Source of the DNA: Halodurantibacterium flavum
GTDB lineage: Bacteria; Pseudomonadota; Alphaproteobacteria; Rhodobacterales; Rhodobacteraceae
Assembly: GCF_042681825.1 (NCBI RefSeq)
Contig: NZ_JBHUGH010000037.1
Span: forward strand, 62,001-126,000
Reading direction: 5' to 3'
DNA length: 64,000 bases
Shown piece after piece: positions 57,661-64,000 of this stretch; positions within the stretch are counted from its first letter, which is position 1, and the number at the start of each line of letters is the position of its first letter. The translations under genes and the position numbers were made by a program. A model generated the notes under the pieces. That model was not told the DNA's origin. It ran no database searches and saw nothing but the letters and a program-made list of their open reading frames with translations.

Positions 57661-58692
57661 ATGCGGATTTACAGCGACCTTGCGGATGCGATCGGAAAAA
57701 CGCCCCTGATCCGCCTGAACAAGGCAAGCGAGATGACCGGCTGCGAGATCCTCGGCAAGGCCGAATTCCTCAATCCCGGCCAGTCGGTCAAGGATCGCGC
57801 GGCGCTTTACATCATCCGCGACGCGGTGGCGCGCGGGCTTCTGGCGCCCGGCGGCACGATTGTCGAGGGCACGGCAGGCAACACCGGCATCGGCCTTGCG
57901 CTGGTCGGCGCCTCAATGGGCTTTCGCACGGTGATCGTGATCCCGGAAACCCAGAGCCAGGAAAAGAAGGACATGATCCGGCTGGCCGGCGCCGATCTGG
58001 TGCAGGTGCCGGCGGCGCCCTACAAGAACCCGAACAACTATGTGCGCTATTCCGGCCGCCTGGCCGAGGCGCTGGCACGGACCGAGCCGAACGGGGCGAT
58101 CTGGGCCAACCAGTTCGACAACACCGCGAACCGGCAGGCGCATGTAGAGACGACGGGGCCGGAGATCTGGGACCAGACCGGCGGCAAGGTCGACGGCTTT
58201 GTCTGCGCCGTGGGCTCGGGCGGCACGATCGCGGGTGTCGCGATGGCGCTGCAACCCAAGGGCGTCAGGATTGGCCTCGCCGACCCCGAGGGCGCCGCCC
58301 TTCACGCCTATTACACGACCGGCCAGTTCGACGCGCCGGGATCGAGCATCACCGAAGGCATCGGACAGGGGCGCATCACCGCGAACCTCGAAGGCTTCAC
58401 CCCCGATTTCAGCTATCGCATCCCCGACAGCGAGGCCCTGCCCGTGGTCTTTGACCTTCTGGAGGACGAGGGGCTGTGCCTTGGCGGGTCCTCGGGCGTC
58501 AATGTCGCGGGCGCGATCCGGATGGCGCGCGACATGGGGCCGGGCCACACGATCGTGACGATCCTCTGCGACTACGGGACGCGCTATCAGTCCAAGCTCT
58601 TCAACCCCGCCTTCCTCCATGAAAAGGGGCTGCCGGTGCCTGCGTGGCTCGACAAGACGCCGAGGGATCTGCCGACGGTATTCGAGAACTGA
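57661..58692 (+). CDS. cysK: Cysteine synthase A-type (O-acetylserine sulfhydrylase)
   Basis: 343-residue PLP enzyme that makes cysteine from O-acetylserine and sulfide. The PLP lysine lies in N-P-G-Q-S-V-K-D-R-A-A (about residues 38-48), the substrate loop E-G-T-A-G-N-T-G-I-G-L-A at about 68-79, and the glycine-rich PLP phosphate loop G-S-G-G-T-I-A-G-V. It has a longer tail than E. coli CysK. It follows the TrgB-like gene by 54 nt; its TGA overlaps the ATG of the MscS gene. R. sphaeroides cysK contributes to tellurite resistance. Confidence 0.93.
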   Translation: MRIYSDLADAIGKTPLIRLNKASEMTGCEILGKAEFLNPGQSVKDRAALYIIRDAVARGLLAPGGTIVEGTAGNTGIGLALVGASMGFRTVIVIPETQSQEKKDMIRLAGADLVQVPAAPYKNPNNYVRYSGRLAEALARTEPNGAIWANQFDNTANRQAHVETTGPEIWDQTGGKVDGFVCAVGSGGTIAGVAMALQPKGVRIGLADPEGAALHAYYTTGQFDAPGSSITEGIGQGRITANLEGFTPDFSYRIPDSEALPVVFDLLEDEGLCLGGSSGVNVAGAIRMARDMGPGHTIVTILCDYGTRYQSKLFNPAFLHEKGLPVPAWLDKTPRDLPTVFEN

Positions 58693-61181
58693 TGCGGCTT
58701 CTGCGCGCGTTTCTGGTCGTCCTGTGCCTCGCGACGTTCGCGGGGCAGGGGGCGTTCGCGCAGGGCACCGCCCCTGCATCCGCAGCACAGGCCGAACCCG
58801 CGCCGGGGGTGCAGGCGCCCGATTACGCGGAATGGCAGGCGGTCGCCTCGCGCGCCGAAGAGGCGCTGGCCGATGGCCGTGCCTCGAACCTCGCGCTGGA
58901 ACAGGTCCGGGCGGAAATCGCCGGCTGGCGCGCCCGCTTCCTGGAGGCGCAGAGCGCGAACCAGAGCCGGATCGAGACTGTGCGCGGCCAGATCACAGCC
59001 CTTGGCCCGGTGCCCGAAAACGGCGCCGCCGAGGCGCCCGAGATCGCGTCCCGCCGCAGCGAACTGAACGAACAACTCACCCGGCTTCAGGCCCCCGGAC
59101 TTGCGGCGGACGAGGCGTTTCGCCGGGCGGACGGGATCATCCGCGAAATCGACCAGACCCTGCGCGACCGGCAGGCGGACGAACTGATGCAGCTTTGGCC
59201 ATCGCCCGCGAACCCCGCGAACTGGCCGGCGGGCGTGCAGGCGCTGGGAGAAAGCGTCGCGGGCATCGCCGAAGAGGTGCGCCGCGCCTGGAACTCACCC
59301 CAGCGGCGCGAGGAACTGAGCGGCAACCTGCCGCTGATCGTGGGCTATCTGCTTTTCGCGGCGGTGCTCCTGGTGCGGGGCGGCCGCTGGATGGAGGAAC
59401 TGACCTTCCGGCTTCAGACCCGGGCCTCGGCGCGTGGCCAGCAGGTCTATGCGCTTCTTGTCTCGCTGGGGCAGGTCATGCTGCCGCTGGTAGGGGTCTA
59501 TGCGCTCGCCTCGGCCATCCGTGCGACCGGCATGGTCGGGCTGGTGGGCGAGGTGCTGGTTTCAGCCCTGCCGCAGATCGGGCTTGCGGTGCTGGGCGCG
59601 CGCTGGCTCGGGTTCCAGATCTTCCCGCGGGCGGCGGGCGCGGCCGGGGCGCTTGAACTTCCCGACGAACGCCGGGCCGAGGGGCGCCTCTGGGCCGGGG
59701 CGCTTGGCGTCCTTTACGCCATCGAACTGATCCGCAGGCTGATCCTTGCGCCCGATGGCAGCCCCGAGGCCGCGATCGCCGTCACCAGTTTCCCGATCAT
59801 CGCGCTGAGCGGCCTCATGGTGTTTCGCATCGGGCAGCTGATCCGGCTGCATGTCGCGACTGCGCGCGGCGATGGCGAACCGACGCTGTTCCGCGACCGC
59901 ATCATGGCGATCATCGGGCAGGCCGCGCTGGCGATCGGGGTGCTCGCGCCGCTCCTGGCGCTGGTGGGCTATGTCCCGGCGGCGATCTGGCTGATCTATC
60001 CGACCGTGCTGTCGCTGGGGCTGGTGGGCGTGCTGATGGTCCTCTTGCAGCTTGAAACCGACATCTATGCCCTGATCGTCAAGGACGAAACCGGCAGGCG
60101 CGAGGCGCTGGTGCCCGTCCTTCTTGGTCTCGTGCTGACGCTGGCGGCGCTTCCTGTCTTTGCGATGATCTGGGGCGCCCGCCCGACCGAGCTTATGGAA
60201 CTGTGGGTGCGGTTCCGCGAAGGCTTTGCGGTCGGTGATACGCGCATCTCTCCGGCCGACTTCCTGACCTTCGTGCTGGTCTTCGGCGTCGGTTACACGA
60301 TCACGCGGCTGCTGCAGGGCGGGCTGGCAAGCTCGGTCCTGCCCAAGACGCGGCTGGATCAGGGCGGGCAGAAGGCGGTCATTTCGGGCCTCGGCTATGT
60401 CGGCTTTTTCCTTGCGGGGCTCTTCGCCTTCACGGCGGCGGGCATCGACCTCACCTCGCTTGCGCTGGTCGCGGGGGCGCTTTCTGTCGGCATCGGCTTT
60501 GGCCTTCAGAACATCGTCCAGAACTTCGTATCGGGCATTATCCTGCTGATCGAGCGTCCGGTCTCCGAGGGCGACTGGATCGAGGTCGGGGGCGTGATGG
60601 GGACGGTAAAGGCGATCTCGGTCCGGTCCACGGTGATCGAGACTTTCGACCGCACCGACGTGATCGTGCCGAACGGCGATCTGATCGCGGGCATGGTGAC
60701 GAACTGGACGCGCGGCAACCTGACGGGGCGGCTGGTCCTGCCGGTGGGCGTCGCCTATGGCAGCGATACCCGCCATGTCGAACGCATCCTGCGCGAGGTC
60801 GCCGAGGCGCAGCCGCTGGTCATCCTGAACCCGCCGCCGGCCGTGGTCTTTCTGTCCTTCGGGGCGGATTCGCTCAACTTCGAGATCCGGGCGATCCTGC
60901 GGGACGTGAAGTTCAAGCTCTCGGTCCAGTCCGAGATGATGCATGAGGTCAATCGCCGCTTTGCCGAAGAGGGGATCGAGATCCCCTTTGCCCAGCGGGA
61001 TATCTGGCTGCGCAACCCCGAGGTGCTGCACGCGGCCGCCGTGGCGCCCGCCGGGTCGGCCATCGGCCCCAAGCCCGCCACCGAGGCGCATCTGACCGAG
61101 GAAGACCTGGACGCCGCGACGCCTTCGGACAATGGCGAGGACGGCGATGACGGGGACGGCCCCGACGCCGGGGCGCGGTGA
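58692..61181 (+). CDS. Large MscS-family mechanosensitive ion channel (DUF3772/MscK-like)
   Basis: 829-residue membrane protein: signal peptide (M-R-L-L-R-A-F-L-V-V-L-C-L-A-T-F-A, cleavage after AFA), a coiled periplasmic region of about 190 residues (DUF3772-like), several extra membrane helices (about 220-540), then the MscS core with V-A-G-A-L-S-V-G-I-G-F-G-L-Q-N-I-V-Q-N-F-V-S-G pore helix and the cytoplasmic S-E-G-D-W-I-E-V beta domain. It releases solutes on osmotic downshock. A low-complexity acidic tail ends the chain. It is translationally coupled to cysK. Confidence 0.92.
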   Translation: MRLLRAFLVVLCLATFAGQGAFAQGTAPASAAQAEPAPGVQAPDYAEWQAVASRAEEALADGRASNLALEQVRAEIAGWRARFLEAQSANQSRIETVRGQITALGPVPENGAAEAPEIASRRSELNEQLTRLQAPGLAADEAFRRADGIIREIDQTLRDRQADELMQLWPSPANPANWPAGVQALGESVAGIAEEVRRAWNSPQRREELSGNLPLIVGYLLFAAVLLVRGGRWMEELTFRLQTRASARGQQVYALLVSLGQVMLPLVGVYALASAIRATGMVGLVGEVLVSALPQIGLAVLGARWLGFQIFPRAAGAAGALELPDERRAEGRLWAGALGVLYAIELIRRLILAPDGSPEAAIAVTSFPIIALSGLMVFRIGQLIRLHVATARGDGEPTLFRDRIMAIIGQAALAIGVLAPLLALVGYVPAAIWLIYPTVLSLGLVGVLMVLLQLETDIYALIVKDETGRREALVPVLLGLVLTLAALPVFAMIWGARPTELMELWVRFREGFAVGDTRISPADFLTFVLVFGVGYTITRLLQGGLASSVLPKTRLDQGGQKAVISGLGYVGFFLAGLFAFTAAGIDLTSLALVAGALSVGIGFGLQNIVQNFVSGIILLIERPVSEGDWIEVGGVMGTVKAISVRSTVIETFDRTDVIVPNGDLIAGMVTNWTRGNLTGRLVLPVGVAYGSDTRHVERILREVAEAQPLVILNPPPAVVFLSFGADSLNFEIRAILRDVKFKLSVQSEMMHEVNRRFAEEGIEIPFAQRDIWLRNPEVLHAAAVAPAGSAIGPKPATEAHLTEEDLDAATPSDNGEDGDDGDGPDAGAR

Positions 61182-61186
61182 AAACG

Positions 61187-61912
61187 ATGCCGATCTTGAC
61201 CGAGCCGCTTTACCGGCAGGATGCCTATCTGCGCAGTGCCCCGGCCCGCGTCCTTGCGCTGACGCCCGAAGGCGGGATCGTGCCGGACAGGTCGGTCTTT
61301 TATCCCACCGGCGGCGGGCAGCCGGGGGATGCGGGCCATCTGCGCTGGGATTGCGGGCAGATCGACATCGCGACGACGATCAAGGGCGAGGACGGGTCGG
61401 TCGTCTTGATACCAGCCGAGCCGCAGCCACTGCCCCCGCCCGGGACCGAGATCCTTCAGGACCTCGCCTGGGAACGGCGCCACCGTCATATGCGCGTGCA
61501 TACCGCGCTGCACCTTCTGTCGGTCGTGATCCCGCTGCCGGTGACGGGCGGGCAGATCGGGGCCGAGAAGGGGCGGCTCGACTTCGACATGCCCGAGGCG
61601 CCGGGCGATCTGGCCGCGCTGGAGGCGGCGCTGAACGCGCTGATCGCGCGCGACCTGCCCGTGACCGAGGACTGGATCACGGATGACGAACTGGCGGCCC
61701 GCCCTGCACTGGTCAAGACGATGTCGGTGCGCCCGCCCGTGGGGCAGGGGCGCGTGCGGCTGATCCGGATCGGTGCCGGGGCGGATCAGGTCGATCTGCA
61801 GCCCTGCGGCGGCACACATGTGGCCCGCACCGGGGAAATCGGCACGGTCCGTCTGGGCAAGATCGAAAAGAAGGGACGCCAGAACCGGCGTGTCACGCTG
61901 TTGCTGGGTTAG
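61187..61912 (+). CDS. Alanyl-tRNA editing protein (AlaX type)
   Basis: Stand-alone editing domain that removes serine or glycine from mischarged tRNA-Ala. The 241-residue protein has the zinc/catalytic set of the AlaRS second additional domain: H-T-A-L-H (about 108-112) and C-G-G-T-H (about 207-211), plus the F-Y-P-T-G-G-G-Q-P motif near the N terminus. I use ATG 61187; a GTG at 61178 overlapping the MscS stop is also in frame. It is co-directional with the MscS gene and convergent with the AI-2E-family gene. Confidence 0.9.
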   Translation: MPILTEPLYRQDAYLRSAPARVLALTPEGGIVPDRSVFYPTGGGQPGDAGHLRWDCGQIDIATTIKGEDGSVVLIPAEPQPLPPPGTEILQDLAWERRHRHMRVHTALHLLSVVIPLPVTGGQIGAEKGRLDFDMPEAPGDLAALEAALNALIARDLPVTEDWITDDELAARPALVKTMSVRPPVGQGRVRLIRIGAGADQVDLQPCGGTHVARTGEIGTVRLGKIEKKGRQNRRVTLLLG

Positions 61913-61939
61913 ACCCGGCGGGTCACGCGGCAGTCAGAC

Positions 61940-63052
61940 CTATCGCCGCGGATTGGCGGCATCGGTATCGGGCAACCCTTCGCGCGACAGAAGGATCGCG
62001 ATGGGCCGCAGCCCGGGGATATGTGAACAGACGATCATCAGCCCGACCATGATCGGCACCGACAGGAACATCCCCGGCACGCCCCAGACGGCCCCCCAGA
62101 AGGCCAGCGAGATGATGATCCCGAAGGATGACAGCCGCAGCGCGCGGCCCATCAGCATCGGGTCGATGACATTGCCGTTCACGAACTGCACCACCGCCGT
62201 CAGCAGGAAGATCAGGCTCGCGGTCTGCACATCCTCGACCTGCACATAGGCGACCAGCGTCACCAGAAGCGTCGCGATGATCGAGCCGATATTGGGGATG
62301 TAGTTCATCACGAAGGTGAGGATGCCCATGGCCACGGCAAGCTCCAGCCCGAAGATCATCATCACCATCCAGACCATCAGCCCGGTGACCGCGCTGACCG
62401 CCGTCTTGACCAGAAGGTAGTGGTTCACCCGCCGGATGATCGAGCCCATGATGTTGCCCGCGCGTTCCGCCCGCACGGGATCGCCCAGCAGATTGACGAG
62501 CTTGGTGGAAAACCAGACCCGTTCCGCGAAAAGGAAGCCCACGAAAAGGCTGATCAGGACGGTCGCGGACAAGAGGTTCCCCGCCTGTCCCGCCGCCGAG
62601 CGCAACCAGCCCGAAATCTCGATGGTGCGGAGCGAGTTGAAGACCGCGGCCTCCACATCCTCGCCCATCCAGCCGAAGAGTTCCGCAAAGGCGCGCTGCC
62701 CCTGATCGGCATAGGCGAGCGTGATGGTGAGCACCGTGTTGATCTGCGCGATCACGACGGCCGAAAGCGCCAGCATCGCCCCGGTGATCAGCAGAACCGC
62801 CACGACACTTGCCACCCAGTTCGTGACGCGCAACCGCCCCAGCCGCACCCGCGCGATCGAGGTGATCGCCTCGGACGTCAGGCTGAAGAGGATGATCGCG
62901 ATGGCGAGCGAGATCAGGATGAACCGCGCCTGCACCAGCAAAAACAGCACGACCGCAAAGGCGATGACGCCCAGAAAGATGTTCTGAACGCGCAGCCGTT
63001 CCGCTGCGGTGCGCACCGGGGCCGAGAGGTTGGGGCCGTCCTCTGCGTTCAT
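61940..63052 (-). CDS. AI-2E family transporter (PerM/YdiK-like)
   Basis: 370-residue integral membrane protein with about eight helices, a long soluble segment between helices 3 and 4, and the family motifs N-Y-I-P-N-I-G-S-I-I-A-T and the C-terminal F-V-N-G-N-V-I-D-P-M-L-M-G-R-A-L-R-L-S. Members include putative permeases and Na+/H+ antiporters; autoinducer-2 export is not a safe assumption. It stands alone, convergent with the AlaX-type gene. Confidence 0.9.
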   Translation of the reverse strand: MNAEDGPNLSAPVRTAAERLRVQNIFLGVIAFAVVLFLLVQARFILISLAIAIILFSLTSEAITSIARVRLGRLRVTNWVASVVAVLLITGAMLALSAVVIAQINTVLTITLAYADQGQRAFAELFGWMGEDVEAAVFNSLRTIEISGWLRSAAGQAGNLLSATVLISLFVGFLFAERVWFSTKLVNLLGDPVRAERAGNIMGSIIRRVNHYLLVKTAVSAVTGLMVWMVMMIFGLELAVAMGILTFVMNYIPNIGSIIATLLVTLVAYVQVEDVQTASLIFLLTAVVQFVNGNVIDPMLMGRALRLSSFGIIISLAFWGAVWGVPGMFLSVPIMVGLMIVCSHIPGLRPIAILLSREGLPDTDAANPRR

Positions 63053-63151
63053 TCGGGGTTCCTGGGGCTTTTCCTGACTGCGCTTGCGGCCCGCAGACTA
63101 GGACCAGCGCCCGTCCGGTGCAAGCACTGCCGCCCGTGGCCATGGATCGGC

Positions 63152-63688
63152 TCAGCCGGGCGGGTCCAGACAGTAACGCCCCAGATCGCGCAGGGTGAAT
63201 TCCGCCGCGCGCTGCCAGGCCTCATCGGTATCGCCGCGATAGCTGAGCAGCCTTTCGCAGCGCGTCCCGCCCCCCGGGAGTTCCAGAACGGCGATGCGTA
63301 TCCAGCCGATCAGGGTGCTGACCTTGTGGAACTCTCCGATCAGGAGCAGGTCCGCCCCGGCGGCCTCTGCCGCCCGGGTCAGGGCCGCGGGGCCGGGATC
63401 GGCGGGGCTGCAGGGCAGGTCGCAATCAAGGGGCACCGCCCCCGTGCCCGCCCGCAGCGTCGCCGCGAACGCCGCCAACCGCTCCGCATGTTCGGCGCGC
63501 TGGTCCCGCAACTCGCCCGAGGTGTCGCGAAAGGCGAATTCCGCGACCGCGAGCCGTTCTTGCGCAGGCCGGGCCTGTGCAGGTCGTTCCTGTGCGGGGG
63601 CGGCCCCGGGCAGGGCAAGCAGCAGCGCGATCAGGGCGGCGCACGCCTTGGGCCGCTGAAAATTGTGCCGCAGGACATGAACCGGCAT
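63152..63688 (-). CDS. Exported DUF2380/DUF3280-like protein
   Basis: 178-residue protein with a signal peptide (long n-region, then A-C-A-A-L-I-A-L-L-L-A-L-P-G-A-A-P-A, cleavage before Q-E-R-P). The mature part has V-A-E-F-A-F-R-D-T-S-G-E-L-R-D-Q near its start, the hallmark of the DUF2380/DUF3280 family of exported alphaproteobacterial proteins, followed by L-I-G-E-F-H-K-V-S-T-L-I and a Cys-rich middle (C-D-L-P-C). ATG 63688 has a strong ribosome site (agggagg). The function is unknown; family members often sit near alcohol or amine oxidation genes, but none are visible here. Confidence 0.7.
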   Translation of the reverse strand: MPVHVLRHNFQRPKACAALIALLLALPGAAPAQERPAQARPAQERLAVAEFAFRDTSGELRDQRAEHAERLAAFAATLRAGTGAVPLDCDLPCSPADPGPAALTRAAEAAGADLLLIGEFHKVSTLIGWIRIAVLELPGGGTRCERLLSYRGDTDEAWQRAAEFTLRDLGRYCLDPPG

Positions 63689-64000
63689 CGTGCCTCCCTT
63701 TCCGGTCGGCCGCCGTTGCAGCCGGACCGTCACCCCGTGATCCGGGCCTCTCATTTCACCACAGGTGCGGGTCTCCTGCGCCTCATTCCTTTGGCTGATG
63801 CGTGGCGGGCTGTGCTTGCCCGGCCCGGTCGCAGGTGCCACGCTGACAAAACCCCCGGTGGAATGTCGCCGGGCCATGCAAGGGCCGGGCCGTTCAGGAC
63901 CCCCGGCGAGGCAAGGAGAATGTCGTGCCGGACCGCCGCGCATCCCCCTTATGGCAGCATAGCGCGACGACAGATCAGCCGCCCGCCCGGCATCTGCGGG
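63689..64000. other. 312-bp terminal stretch without a recognisable gene
   Basis: Upstream of the DUF2380/3280-like gene the sequence is GC-rich with several short inverted repeats (for example gccgggcc/gggccggg around 63868-63892). Open frames here are short and compositionally unlike the neighbours. A start of a gene beyond the window edge cannot be excluded. Confidence 0.4.

Noticed and set aside
1..64000. CRISPR array, insertion sequence, prophage or integrative element
   Set aside because: No regularly spaced repeats, transposase, integrase or phage structural genes were seen; tRNA-Pro is not flanked by an attachment-like repeat.

Overview
The window is about 64 kb of GC-rich, densely coding DNA. 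It almost certainly comes from the chromosome of an alphaproteobacterium of the family Rhodobacteraceae (Rhodobacter/Rhodovulum/Paracoccus relatives). The support is a permuted two-piece tmRNA gene, the ATPase zeta-type inhibitor (DUF1476), a corrinoid methyltransferase set in place of one-piece MetH, NtrC-family regulators without a proper GAFTGA loop, an RNase E with an acidic insert in its S1 domain, and gene orders such as rpmF-plsX-fabH-ihfA-merR and a tellurite-type nudix gene next to cysK. I see no insertion sequence, prophage, CRISPR array or rRNA, and the content is mostly core genome.

Layout. 1-2.6 kb: 3' end of pntB, a DUF3422 gene and a TspO-like membrane protein. 2.8-10.4 kb: serS facing a long co-directional run of yajC-secD-secF-Mth938-like-ccmA-ccmB-ccmC-ccmD-ccmG, which links Sec export to cytochrome c maturation. 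10.4-18.2 kb: a PfkB sugar kinase, a TAXI-type TRAP transporter and a DctB/DctD-like two-component pair. 18.3-20.7 kb: xthA, an A-type Fe-S carrier and a dGTPase. 20.7-23.7 kb: a methionine-synthesis cluster (BHMT-like homocysteine methyltransferase, corrinoid protein, 56-aa membrane peptide, DUF1638) preceded by a strongly structured leader. 23.7-29.1 kb: zeta inhibitor, purC-purS-purQ and a second DctB/DctD-like pair. 29.1-33.2 kb: rne with a long leader, then ccdA. 33.3-37.7 kb: a membrane alpha/beta-hydrolase-like protein with a cytochrome P450, a dCTP deaminase-family gene, tRNA-Pro(GGG) and a MerR regulator. 37.7-41.8 kb: ihfA-fabH-plsX-rpmF-yceD, divergent from bamE. 41.9-47.8 kb: msrB, olsB, an ABC-F ATPase, a ybhP/clsB-like pair, an RHH protein and DUF4169. 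47.8-52.4 kb: fumC, sspB, chrA, an exported phytochelatin-synthase-like protein and ssrA. 52.4-64 kb: a class V PLP enzyme, photolyase, a CFA-synthase-family enzyme, a GGCT-nudix fusion, cysK, an MscS channel, an AlaX editing protein, an AI-2E-family permease and an exported DUF2380/3280-like protein.

The items most worth a second look are: (1) the leader of the homocysteine methyltransferase gene, which can form a closed multi-arm domain followed by two mutually exclusive hairpins, one of which buries the ribosome-binding site; (2) two DctD-like regulators, one with GAFPGA in place of GAFTGA and one with the loop missing, suggesting activation that does not use sigma-54; (3) a permuted tmRNA with a non-canonical T-loop about 2 kb from its presumed ClpXP adaptor SspB; and (4) an exported phytochelatin synthase next to a chromate transporter. 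All product names rest on reading protein motifs and gene order; no database search was run.
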